From positions 1 to 64,000 of the forward strand of contig NZ_JACVQF010000158.1 in assembly GCF_014534645.1 (NCBI RefSeq): a stretch of DNA of 64,000 nucleotides, given 5' to 3'. Under the pieces are notes generated by a model. It had not been told where the DNA came from and made no database searches. It saw only the letters and a list, made by a program, of their open reading frames with translations. A program made the position numbers and the translations under genes. The DNA comes from Streptomyces griseicoloratus (GTDB lineage: Bacteria; Actinomycetota; Actinomycetes; Streptomycetales; Streptomycetaceae). Every line of letters begins with the position of its first letter. The first letter of the stretch is position 1. Positions 54,327 to 62,263 of the stretch are shown piece by piece.

Positions 54327-54340
54327 TGAGAGCGCTCTCA
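54327..54340. promoter_or_regulatory. CebR-like palindromic operator
   Basis: TGAGAGCGCTCTCA, a perfect 14-bp palindrome, differs from the Streptomyces cellobiose-repressor consensus TGGGAGCGCTCCCA by one symmetric base pair. It lies 51 bp before the protease start. TTGGCA at 54277-54282 may be a -35, but no properly spaced -10 is seen. Confidence 0.65.
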
Positions 54341-54390
54341 AACGCGGTTGTTCCACCCCCACCTCGCTGGAACGACGAAGGGCAACTCCC

Positions 54391-55539
54391 GTGAGACGCA
54401 GCAGACTCAAGCACGCCTGCCTGGCCACCCTGGTGATGCTCGGCAGCTGGACGGCGGCCGGAAACGTGCCGGCCTCGGCCGACGACACCCGCGCGCCCGC
54501 CGCCTCCGCCGGTCTCCTCCAGGCCATGCAGCGGGACTTCGGCCTCACCCGCTCCCAGGCGGAGGACCGGCTGGCGGCCGAGCGCCGCGCCACCGGTCTC
54601 GAGCCCGCGGCACGCCGGGCCGCCGGGGACGCCTTCGGCGGTTCCTGGTTCGACGCCGGCCGGGGGCGGCTGACCGTGGCCGTCACCTCGGACGCCGGCC
54701 CCGCCACCGTCCGGGCCGTCCGGGCCGCCGGCGCCGACGTCCGCACCGTCGAGCACAGCGCGCGCCGGCTCGACGCCGCCAAGGCGCGCATCGACCGGCT
54801 CGACGCGCCCGCCGGCGTCAGCAGCTGGCACGTCGACCCGGCCGCCAACACGGTGGTGGTCGACGTCGTCGCGGGCGAGCGCGCCGACAACGATGTCCGG
54901 CGCTTCGTCACCCGGGCCCGCGAGGCCGGTCCCGTCACGGTGCGGACGGTGCCGGCCGCGCCGCGGACCTTCGCGGCCGGCACGGTCGGCGGCGATCCGT
55001 ACTACACGGGCAACGTCCGCTGCTCCATCGGCTTCTCCGTGCACGGCGGGTTCGTCACCGCCGGGCACTGCGGCCGTGCGGGTGCCGGGGTCAGCGGCTG
55101 GGACCGCTCGTACATAGGGACCTTCCAGGGCTCGTCGTTCCCGGACAACGACTACGCCTGGGTCAGCGTCGGCAGCGGCTGGTGGACGGTGCCGGTGGTC
55201 CTCGGCTGGGGCACGGTCCCCGACCGGCTGGTGCGCGGTTCGGCCGAGGCCCCCGTCGGCGCCTCGGTCTGCCGTTCCGGCTCCACCACCCACTGGCACT
55301 GCGGCACCGTGCTGGCCAAGAACGAGACGGTCAACTACAGCCAGGGCGCGGTGCACCAGATGACGAAGACCAGCGTCTGCGCCGAAGGCGGCGACTCCGG
55401 CGGGTCGTTCATCAGCGGTGACCAGGCGCAGGGGGTCACCTCGGGCGGCTGGGGCAACTGCTCCGGCGGCGGCCAGACGTGGTTCCAGCCGGTCAACGAG
55501 ATCCTGAGCCGCTACGGGCTGACCCTGCACACGGCCTGA
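54391..55539 (+). CDS. secreted serine protease, streptogrisin/alpha-lytic type (S1E)
   Basis: A 382-residue pre-pro-protease. Signal peptide residues 1-31, then a pro-domain of about 165 residues (two alpha-lytic-pro-like repeats, first SQAEDRLAAERRATGLEP). The mature chymotrypsin-like domain starts near residue 196 with catalytic His226 (TAGHCG), Asp254 (DNDYAW) and Ser336 (GGDSGGS). Three Cys pairs match streptogrisins. The GTG at 54391 follows GAAGGG by nine bases. Digests protein outside the cell after pro-domain-assisted folding. The sugar-type operator upstream is unexpected. Confidence 0.94.
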   Translation: MRRSRLKHACLATLVMLGSWTAAGNVPASADDTRAPAASAGLLQAMQRDFGLTRSQAEDRLAAERRATGLEPAARRAAGDAFGGSWFDAGRGRLTVAVTSDAGPATVRAVRAAGADVRTVEHSARRLDAAKARIDRLDAPAGVSSWHVDPAANTVVVDVVAGERADNDVRRFVTRAREAGPVTVRTVPAAPRTFAAGTVGGDPYYTGNVRCSIGFSVHGGFVTAGHCGRAGAGVSGWDRSYIGTFQGSSFPDNDYAWVSVGSGWWTVPVVLGWGTVPDRLVRGSAEAPVGASVCRSGSTTHWHCGTVLAKNETVNYSQGAVHQMTKTSVCAEGGDSGGSFISGDQAQGVTSGGWGNCSGGGQTWFQPVNEILSRYGLTLHTA

Positions 55540-55557
55540 GCGGGACCGCGGCGGGCA

Positions 55558-55585
55558 GGGTTCCGCCGGGTCACCGGCGGAACCC
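55558..55585. terminator. hairpin terminator after the protease
   Basis: GGGTTCCGCCGG (55558-55569) pairs perfectly with CCGGCGGAACCC (55574-55585), four-base loop. Confidence 0.85.
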
Positions 55586-55602
55586 GACGGGCTCTCGGCG
55601 CC

Positions 55603-55644
55603 GGCCCGGTGCCAAGGGCCCAGTGCCGAGGGCCCGGTGCCGTT
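55603..55644. repeat. three tandem 14-bp repeats
   Basis: GGCCCGGTGCCAAG, GGCCCAGTGCCGAG and GGCCCGGTGCCGTT follow one another without gap, ending at the stop of the next gene. Probably replication slippage; no known function. Confidence 0.7.
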
Positions 55645-56075
55645 CAGAAGCCGTCCGGCTCCGGCGCCTCGGGGCCCGTTCCCGTGGTGAGCCGGCGGTA
55701 GGCGGCCCGTGCGTGGACCAGGCGGGCAAGTGCCGTGCCGACCAGCGCCGCGGAGAGCAGGCACGACAGCCAGAGCGTGTCCCGGTGCCCGGCCCAGGTG
55801 AGGGTGCCGGCGGGCGGGATGGCGAAGCCGTTGAGGGACAGCCAGCACAGAACGGCCGTTCCGGGAGCCGCCGAGAACCGCGCACAGAGCCCGAGCAGGG
55901 CTGCCAGCAGGGAGAGCGCGGCCAGGGCGAATCCCGGACGGCCGAGACCCACGATGCCGTTGAGGAGCGCCACCAGGGCCAGCGCGCCGCCGAAGGCCGC
56001 CGCCCACACCAGCGGAGCGGCGACGGGCCGGGGGACGGGCCTCGCGCCGCTGCCCAGGGGCACCCACTCGATCAT
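55644..56075 (-). CDS. small membrane protein, four helices
   Basis: A 143-residue hypothetical membrane protein. Four hydrophobic helices lie near residues 22-43, 50-68, 72-92 and 98-118. The start MIEWVPLGSGARPVPRP at 56075 is chosen because GGAG lies eight bases upstream; a GTG two codons earlier is too close to it. The tail (TGTGPEAPEPDGF) is acidic. Function unknown. It is divergent from another small membrane protein. Confidence 0.65.
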   Translation of the reverse strand: MIEWVPLGSGARPVPRPVAAPLVWAAAFGGALALVALLNGIVGLGRPGFALAALSLLAALLGLCARFSAAPGTAVLCWLSLNGFAIPPAGTLTWAGHRDTLWLSCLLSAALVGTALARLVHARAAYRRLTTGTGPEAPEPDGF

Positions 56076-56292
56076 GCTCACGGCTCCTTCCGGTCCCTGA
56101 CGGCCCCGACCACGGCGTCGGACACCGGCCCTGTGATCAGATTGTCCCACCGCCGTGTACGGCGTCCCGCGCTCAGGGCGCCTCCGCGCCCGGCCGTCCC
56201 CGCGGAGACCGCCGCGGGGACAACCGGCCGGCTGGTGCAGACTGGATGACCGCGACGACCGTGAGGTGCGAACCGGCACAGGAAGGCCCCGT

Positions 56293-56724
56293 ATGGACAC
56301 GACGCCGGCAGCCGTGGCGGGCGCGGCCGCCTTCACCTGGTTCGGCATGGTGCTGGCGATCTCCTTCCTGGAGGCGCCCCTGAAGTTCCGGGCGCCCGGC
56401 GTCACCGTTCCCCTCGGCCTCGGCATCGGCCGGCTCGTCTTCCGCGCGCTCAACATCGCCGAGGCCGTCCTCGCGCTCGTGGTCGTGGTGGCGGTGGCGA
56501 CCGGTTCCCCGACGACCCCGGTGGGCGTGCTCACCGGAGTGGTCGTGGTGCTGCTGGCCGTCCAGTTGGGGGCGGTCCGCCCGGTTCTCAACCGCCGCAG
56601 CGACCGCGTCCTCGCCGGCGAGGACGCCCCGCGCTCCCGTGCCCACCTCGCCTACATCGCGCTGGAGTTGCTCAAGACGGCGGCCCTGGTCGCCCTGGGC
56701 GCGTCGGCCCTGGCCACCGTCTGA
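56293..56724 (+). CDS. small membrane protein, four helices
   Basis: A 143-residue hypothetical membrane protein with helices near residues 5-25, 45-72, 76-95 and 115-140. The stretch FEAPLKFRAPGV-like (SFLEAPLKFRAPGVTVPLG) is a conserved feature of a widely distributed uncharacterised actinomycete family. The ATG follows AGGAAGG. It converges on the antiporter. No link to function is visible. Confidence 0.7.
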   Translation: MDTTPAAVAGAAAFTWFGMVLAISFLEAPLKFRAPGVTVPLGLGIGRLVFRALNIAEAVLALVVVVAVATGSPTTPVGVLTGVVVVLLAVQLGAVRPVLNRRSDRVLAGEDAPRSRAHLAYIALELLKTAALVALGASALATV

Positions 56725-56751
56725 GGCGTGCGGTCCCGGCGGCGGCCCGGA

Positions 56752-58044
56752 CTACCGTTCGGACTCCGCGCGGGCCGGAGCCGAGGCGGACACCGGCTCG
56801 GCACCGTCACCGTCGGAACCGTCGACGGCTTGCGGTGCGGCCGGCGCGTCGTCCGGCGTCCGGGCGCCGGGAACCAGGCGCCGGACCGCGCGCAGGGCGC
56901 GGGCGAGGACGTACGCGCGTCCCGCGACGATGGGGCCGAGGACGGCCAGGACGAGCACGTAACCGGCGATGAAGGGTGCGAGCCGTCCGTCGAGTCCGGC
57001 TCCTGCGGCCATGGCCGCCAGGATGAGCGCGAACTCCCCGCGGGCGACGAGGGTGGTGGCGATCTCGGCGGCGGGCTCGGAGCCGTAGCGGTACACCCGG
57101 GCGACGCACAGCCCGGCGACGACGTTCATGACGACGGTCAGTGCCGCCGCCGCGGCGACCGGCACGGCGACGGACGCGATGTCGCCGGGGTCGATGGCGA
57201 GACCGAAGGCGAAGAAGAAGATGGCCGCGAAGGCGTCGCGCAGCGGATGCACCAGCTCGCGGATCCGCGGACCCGAAGGCGTGCCGGCGAGGATCAGGCC
57301 GACCATGAAGGCGCCGATGGCGTCCGCGACGCCGAGGACCTCGGAGACGCCGGCGACGAGCACCGCGGCGCCGAGGAAGCTGATGACGAGCAGTTCGTCG
57401 TCCCGGGTCGCGATCAGGCGCCCGACCAGCCGGGTGCCGTAGCGGGCGGCGGCCGCCAGCACCAGCAGGAAGCCGAACGCCTTGCCGGCCTGCAGGGCCA
57501 TGTCCGCGACGCCGTGGGCACCGGCGATGATCGGCTGGAGGGCGGCCAGGTAGAGCGCGAGGAAGATGTCCTCCACCACGATGACACCGAGGATCAGGCG
57601 GGTCTCGGGGCGGCCGATGCGGCCCAGGTCGATGAGGATCTTGGTGACGATCGCGGAGGAGGAGATGCCGAGCACACCGGCGAGCACCAGCGCCTCCCGG
57701 ACTCCCCAGCCGAGGGCGAAGCCGAATCCGAGGCCCGCGCCGACGTTCAGCAGCAGATAGATGCCGCCCGCGGTCAGCAGCCGCCGGCCGCCGCTCTTCA
57801 GGTCGTCGAGGTGGAACTCCAGGCCCAGGTAGAACAGCAGCAGCACCAGCCCGAGTGCGGAGAGCATCTCGAAGTCGTGCGCGTCCTCGACCAGGACGAA
57901 ACCGGGCGTGTGGGGGCCGAGCAGGATGCCGGCGAGCATGAACAGGGGAATCGTCGGAAGTCCGATCCTGCCTCCGAGGCGGGCGAGGAAGGCCGCGGCC
58001 AGAAAGGCGCCGCCCATGGCCAGCAGGGTGTCAGCGTGTCCCAT
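56752..58044 (-). CDS. CPA2-family cation:proton antiporter (KefB-like)
   Basis: A 430-residue antiporter with 12-13 helices. Family marks: GLPTIPLFMLAGILLGPHTPG near helix 2, the transport core GISSSAIVTKILIDLGR near residue 128, VVEDIFLALYLA near 155 and FFFAFGLAIDPGD near 275. No TrkA-N nucleotide domain follows; the C-terminal 50 residues are disordered Ala/Pro/Glu. It likely exchanges K+ or Na+ for protons. Start ATG 58044 lies before a long gene-poor region that must hold its promoter. Confidence 0.92.
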   Translation of the reverse strand: MGHADTLLAMGGAFLAAAFLARLGGRIGLPTIPLFMLAGILLGPHTPGFVLVEDAHDFEMLSALGLVLLLFYLGLEFHLDDLKSGGRRLLTAGGIYLLLNVGAGLGFGFALGWGVREALVLAGVLGISSSAIVTKILIDLGRIGRPETRLILGVIVVEDIFLALYLAALQPIIAGAHGVADMALQAGKAFGFLLVLAAAARYGTRLVGRLIATRDDELLVISFLGAAVLVAGVSEVLGVADAIGAFMVGLILAGTPSGPRIRELVHPLRDAFAAIFFFAFGLAIDPGDIASVAVPVAAAAALTVVMNVVAGLCVARVYRYGSEPAAEIATTLVARGEFALILAAMAAGAGLDGRLAPFIAGYVLVLAVLGPIVAGRAYVLARALRAVRRLVPGARTPDDAPAAPQAVDGSDGDGAEPVSASAPARAESER

Positions 58045-58785
58045 GGGTCACCGCCTTCGGACGCGCGGAGGGTCGGGTGGGCTTCACTTGACGGGGATGG
58101 ATGCGGGTCTCCTTCGTCTGCGGTGCGGTCGGCCGCCGTCGGCCGGCGGTGTGACGGGCACGCCGCTCCCGGGGGGACGGCAACCACAGGCGATGACGTG
58201 CGCGGACGGGTGCCCCGGGCGCCCCCACAACCGGTGCCGGCGCTGTGACCGCCGGCCGCCTCGGCGCCCGGGGCGCGGACGGCGCTCGCGGATCCGGCCA
58301 CGCGGCACGGCCGGCGGACGGGGCGGGATGCGGGTCGCCGGTGACACCCCGGTCGCTCCCAGGCCCCGGGTGGCGGCGTCACTCCACGGTCGCACGCCCT
58401 GTCACGGCGCCGCCATCGGGGACGACACCCACATCCGCCGGGGGCCGACACCCATCGCCGCCGCGATGCCAGGGCGAAGTCGCTCCCGGCGAGGGTGTGC
58501 CGCGGCCGGTCTCGGGGACCCCCGCCGCAGCACACCCCGCCGTCCCGGACACGGGAGAGGATTACGCGCCCAGGGCAACTTTCGGCTGCCCGTTCTCGAC
58601 GGCCTGACACTCCACCAAGCGGGTGAACCCTGCTGCACCGCCCCGGATACGACACCTTTGCAGGACTCGGCGCACGACCTCGCCGGCCCGTGGGAGGAGA
58701 CCGAGGCGGAGTGTGGCCGGGGGTGTCATACGGCGTCCGCCCCGCCGCTGGGTACGGCGGGGCGGACGTCGTCGCGGACGGTCGG
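58045..58785. other. 741-bp gene-poor stretch
   Basis: No frame in either strand shows a family motif, a convincing ribosome site or a plausible protein. It holds short GC-rich inverted repeats, a hairpin GGGCA/TGCCC near 58572-58590 and the terminator at 58735-58767. It may be the remains of lost genes, a long leader for the antiporter, or hold a non-coding RNA; none can be shown. Confidence 0.5.
58735..58767 (-). terminator. terminator of the small zinc-ribbon-like gene
   Basis: GTCCGCCCCGCCG (58735-58747) pairs perfectly with CGGCGGGGCGGAC (58755-58767), seven-base loop, 19 bp beyond the minus-strand stop. Confidence 0.85.
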
Positions 58786-58980
58786 TCAGCACGGCGTGGA
58801 CGCCATCAACTTCTCGAACGAAGCCATGCAGTCCGGGCAGTGACGCGCCCGTTCACCGTCGGATGCCTCGATACGTTCGCGGAGCTCTTGTCCGCACAGC
58901 GTGGCCGCGGCCTGTTTGGCCACGACGTGCCACACCAACGCTCCGCCCGCCTTCTCCGGGCCCACGCACATCTCGTACAT
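58786..58980 (-). CDS. small conserved protein with zinc-ribbon-like Cys pair
   Basis: A 64-residue protein: MYEMCVGPEKAGGALVWHVV, then ATLCGQEL and a terminal RHCPDCMASFEKLM. The C-X2-C near the end plus the earlier Cys and His could bind zinc. I recall similar short Streptomyces proteins with the same start and HCPDC ending; function is unknown. The ATG at 58980 follows GGGAGG by seven bases, which supports it as a real gene despite its size. Confidence 0.7.
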   Translation of the reverse strand: MYEMCVGPEKAGGALVWHVVAKQAAATLCGQELRERIEASDGERARHCPDCMASFEKLMASTPC

Positions 58981-59085
58981 GATCGGCCTCCCAGCCTGGA
59001 CGCCGCTGACACCTCCAGGAGACACCGGAATCGACCGTCATCAGAAGTGAACGAGGGCCATTCGGGTGACGGACGATTCGCTCAC

Positions 59086-59114
59086 CTATCCGTCCGGCCC
59101 ACCCGGACGGATAG
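59086..59114 (-). terminator. terminator of the CYP152-type gene
   Basis: CTATCCGTCCGG (59086-59097) pairs perfectly with CCGGACGGATAG (59103-59114), loop CCCAC, about 86 bp past the P450 stop on the minus strand. Confidence 0.75.
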
Positions 59115-59199
59115 AAAACGTCAGCCGATCGGCCGCACTCGGGTGGGCCGGTGACGGGGTTTCGACGCAGCGGGACGGCCGTGGCTGCTCCCGGCGGTG

Positions 59200-60438
59200 T
59201 CACGGGGCCCGTACGCCGGTGATGGCGAAGCCGCTGCGGGGCCGGGTGGGGACGCGGCGCAGCGGGATGGTCAGGTCCTGGTCCGGGACCTGGTAGTCCA
59301 GGCGGGCCAGTCGGGTCGCGAGGGACTCCAGCAGGCCGATGGTGATGGGTTCGCCGGGGCACCGGTGGCCGGTCCGGGGGTCGCCGCCGCCCTGCGGGAT
59401 CAGTTCGTCGGGCCCGGGCGGCCGGTCCAGGAAGCGCTGCGGTCTGAAGGCGTAGGGATCGCCCCACAGTTCCTCGTCGTGGTTCTGGCCGTAGACGTCG
59501 AGCAGCAGGAGCCCTCCGGCGGGAACGGACTCACCGTGCCAGGTCAGGTCCCTGACGGTCCGGCCGCCGAGGAACGGGGCGAAGGGGTAGAAGCGGCGGA
59601 CCTCGTGCGCGAACGCCGTGGCGAACGCGCCGTCGCCGGCCCGCAGCCGCTCGCGGTGGGCCGGCCACCGGTGCAGCGCGTGGGCGGCGAAGGCGACGAA
59701 CCAGCTCACGGCGGCCGTGGGACGCAGGACGTTCAGCAGTTCCACCGCCGCCGTCCGCGGATCCAGCGGCTCGTCCCGGGTGTCGCGGTGCCGGGAGACC
59801 CGGTCGAGGACCGAGTCCGCGGGGGCGGTGACCGTCCCGGAGCGGACGTCCTGGACCAGGCGGGCCAACCGGGCCTCCTGCCGGTGGCGGGCGCGCCGGG
59901 CCCGAAAGTGGCGCGGGCCCGGCGTGGCGAAGCCGTCGACCATCGCGACGAGATCCCGGGCGAGCGGCTGCGTGCCGGTGCCGGCCGGGAGCCCGGCCCA
60001 GCGGCAGACCCCTCGGGTCAGCACGACGCCCGCCTCGTCGAACAGCACGACGCGCTCACGCTCGCCCCAGGTGCGCACGGCGTCGTCCCAGGCCGCGGTG
60101 ACCTGCTCGGTGAGGCCGGCGACCCGGGCGGGGGCCAGCAGCGGCAGGAAGAGTTCCTTGCGGGTGCGGTGGGCCCGCGCGTCGAGGGTGTGGACCGCTC
60201 CCTGTCCGAACAGGGTGTCCAGCACCGGACCGGGGATGGCGCCGTGGCGGCGGACATGGGCCTCGTCGTAGAAGAACCGCACGGCCTGGGGTCCCCGCAC
60301 GGCCAGTGCGGGGCGTCCGAGCAGCCGGGTGCGCACCACACGGTCCGAGCTCTCGCGCATCCGGTCGGGCAGCCACGCGTACCCACCGGTGAGCAGCGGC
60401 AGGGTGCGGTCCATGAGCGGGCGTCGGTGTTCGTTCAT
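59200..60438 (-). CDS. CYP152-type fatty-acid peroxygenase P450
   Basis: A 412-residue P450 of the H2O2-using CYP152 family (BS-beta, SP-alpha, OleT relatives). Its haem loop is the atypical long form PQGGGDPRTGHRCPGEP with Cys360. The I-helix reads NVLRPTAAVSWF; the Arg-Pro pair that binds the fatty-acid carboxylate replaces the usual acid/alcohol pair. HEVRRFYPF carries ExxR. It would hydroxylate or decarboxylate fatty acids with peroxide and no redox partner. The ATG at 60438 has no strong ribosome site; a second Met eight codons on is possible. Divergent from the SH3-like gene; 60439-60719 has no defensible promoter. Confidence 0.93.
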   Translation of the reverse strand: MNEHRRPLMDRTLPLLTGGYAWLPDRMRESSDRVVRTRLLGRPALAVRGPQAVRFFYDEAHVRRHGAIPGPVLDTLFGQGAVHTLDARAHRTRKELFLPLLAPARVAGLTEQVTAAWDDAVRTWGERERVVLFDEAGVVLTRGVCRWAGLPAGTGTQPLARDLVAMVDGFATPGPRHFRARRARHRQEARLARLVQDVRSGTVTAPADSVLDRVSRHRDTRDEPLDPRTAAVELLNVLRPTAAVSWFVAFAAHALHRWPAHRERLRAGDGAFATAFAHEVRRFYPFAPFLGGRTVRDLTWHGESVPAGGLLLLDVYGQNHDEELWGDPYAFRPQRFLDRPPGPDELIPQGGGDPRTGHRCPGEPITIGLLESLATRLARLDYQVPDQDLTIPLRRVPTRPRSGFAITGVRAP

Positions 60439-60719
60439 GGCCGGCGAGTGCCCCGCGCCCGCGTGCGGACACGTGCGGACACCCGCCGGCGCCGGTCCGG
60501 GATGCCGGCCGTCACGGCGCCGCACGCCCGCCGTCGGCGCCCGGCTGCGCACCGCCGCGGGGCCCGGGGACCATGGGCCGTCCGCCGGCGCCCGGCGCGG
60601 GCGCGGGGCGGCCGCGCCCTGACATTTGACAGGGACACCCGTGACCGGCGGGTCCCTACAGTGCTGAGTGTCAGTCAGCTGCCGCACGGCGGCACTCCGG
60701 CGACAGGGGGAACCACCAC

Positions 60720-61094
60720 ATGACCACTCGCCCGTTCACCAGGGCCGCGCTGGCCGGTGCCGGGGCGCTCGCGCTGCTCGGCCCGCTCACCGCCACGACC
60801 GCGCTGGCGGCCACCGACGCCGACCGGGGCGACGCCCGGGTGCTGGCCGCGCCGTACGCGGTCGAGCCGTACGAGACCGTCAACGTCCGCTCGGGGCCGG
60901 CCCGTTCGTACGCCAAGGTCGGCTCCGTCGCGGCCGGCCAGCCGCGCGGCGCCTACTGCTGGATCCGCGGCGAGACCGTCAGCGACAACGGCTACACCAA
61001 CAACGTCTGGGTGAAGCTCGTCGAGGGCTATGTGAGCGCCGTCTACCTCAAGGGTGACGAGTACGGCGGCCTGCCGGCCTCCGCGACCTGCTGA
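60720..61094 (+). CDS. secreted SH3-like domain protein 1
   Basis: A 124-residue secreted protein: signal peptide residues 1-30 (AALAGAGALALLGPLTATTALA), then an SH3-type domain from ETVNVRSGPARSYAKVGSV to VWVKLVEGYVSAVYL. NVRSGP is the usual bacterial SH3 block. Two Cys (AYCW and the terminal TC) may pair. Bacterial SH3 domains commonly bind cell-wall peptide. Start ATG 60720 follows AGGGGGAACC. The next gene is a close paralogue. Confidence 0.85.
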   Translation: MTTRPFTRAALAGAGALALLGPLTATTALAATDADRGDARVLAAPYAVEPYETVNVRSGPARSYAKVGSVAAGQPRGAYCWIRGETVSDNGYTNNVWVKLVEGYVSAVYLKGDEYGGLPASATC

Positions 61095-61150
61095 CCCGGA
61101 ACCGGCGACCGCCGGACCCACTGCGATCCGACCACATGGGGGACACCGAC

Positions 61151-61525
61151 ATGAAGCGACTGATGCGCCGCTCCGCCACCGCGCTGGCCGCGGCCGCGCT
61201 CACCGCGGGTGCGCTCGCCACCACGGCCCAGGCCGCCCCGGCCGCACCGAGCGGCGGCGACCCGACGCTCACCGACGTCTACATCTGGGCCACCGACGTC
61301 CGGCTGCGCCAGCATCCGACCACCGATTCCAACGTGCTCGCGGTCCGTTCGACGTACTGGCTGGACGCCGTGTGCCAGAAGCAGGGGCAGTACGTCCACG
61401 ACCCCGCCGTCGGCGGCAACAGCTGGTGGACGGCGGTGCAGGAGTTCGCCGGGAGCGACATCGCCTGGGTCAACAACCTGTACCTGCGCGGCGGCGAGAA
61501 GATCGCCGGGGTTCCGGACTGCTGA
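61151..61525 (+). CDS. secreted SH3-like domain protein 2
   Basis: A 124-residue secreted paralogue of the preceding protein, with the same length and plan: signal peptide ([19 protein letters not shown]), DVRLRQHPTTDSNVLAV in place of NVRSGP, then WWTAVQEFAGSDIAWVNNLYL and a terminal Cys. The Cys pair (DAVC, PDC) is kept. The SH3 block is divergent, so ligands may differ. ATG 61151 follows GGGGGA by seven bases. Tandem with gene 1, 56 bp apart. Confidence 0.82.
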   Translation: MKRLMRRSATALAAAALTAGALATTAQAAPAAPSGGDPTLTDVYIWATDVRLRQHPTTDSNVLAVRSTYWLDAVCQKQGQYVHDPAVGGNSWWTAVQEFAGSDIAWVNNLYLRGGEKIAGVPDC

Positions 61526-61581
61526 CGGGACGGAGCCGGAGGGACGGCGTGGGGCGGGCCGGGCGACCGGCCCGCCCCCGG

Positions 61582-62199
61582 TCAGTTCAGTCTGCCGACG
61601 GCCGTGACGGTCGTCGCCCTGAAGTCGGCCACCTGCGCGTGCTCGAACGTGCCCATCTGCCCCCACTGGACGACGGTCACCGTCCTGCCGTCACGCCCGA
61701 CGGAGACCAGGCCGATGTCGGAGGCTCCCCAGGTGGCGACCGTGTGGACACCGTAGACGTGCGCGCCCTCCTCGACGTCCAGCCGGCCGTAGTACTTCTG
61801 CGTGGCGGTGATGTCGGGGTACTGCCGCATCAGTTTCCGCGCGCAGCCGTCGAGGTCCTTGCGCAGCAGGGCCGCGAGCGCCCTGGCCCGCTGCGTGGTG
61901 CGCTCGACGACCGTGACCTGCAGGGCGCCGGTGTCGTACTCCGTCCAGTAGGTGCGGTGGGAGGCGGTGGACGGCAGGGCACCGCCCACGCAGATCGGCA
62001 GCGGGTCGGGCCGTCCCGCGGTGACCGGTCCGGCGTACCAGTCGGAGGACGGGTGCGGCGGCAGTTCGGACGGCTCCAGGAAGCCGGGGCCGGCGGGACC
62101 GGCGGTCGTCGCGGCGGCCGGGACGCCGGCCACGGCGAGTGCGGCGCCGGCCGCCAGCGCGGCGACGGCGAGTCGGAGTCCTCGGGCACGGTCTGACAT
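61582..62199 (-). CDS. secreted hypothetical protein
   Basis: A 205-residue exported protein, family not recognised. Signal peptide residues 1-31 (LRLAVAALAAGAALAVAGVPAAA). The mature part has Cys in LPICVGG and DGCARKL and alternating strands (GALQVTVVERTTQ, RTVTVVQWGQMG) reminiscent of actinomycete sensor-like extracellular domains. Convergent with the SH3-like genes. Codon use is normal. Confidence 0.7.
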   Translation of the reverse strand: MSDRARGLRLAVAALAAGAALAVAGVPAAATTAGPAGPGFLEPSELPPHPSSDWYAGPVTAGRPDPLPICVGGALPSTASHRTYWTEYDTGALQVTVVERTTQRARALAALLRKDLDGCARKLMRQYPDITATQKYYGRLDVEEGAHVYGVHTVATWGASDIGLVSVGRDGRTVTVVQWGQMGTFEHAQVADFRATTVTAVGRLN

Positions 62200-62263
62200 G
62201 TCTCCCCCATCTCGGATTCAGGGTCTCGGTCGGTGTCGATCCGAGGTTGCCCTGTATGACACG

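Noticed and set aside
57798-58655. Minus-strand frame covering the gene-poor stretch
   Set aside because: No family motif, composition of a shadow frame, and it runs into the antiporter gene in another frame.
60626-60662. TTGACA with TACAGT as promoter of the SH3-like gene
   Set aside because: The spacer is 25 bp, far beyond the usable range.
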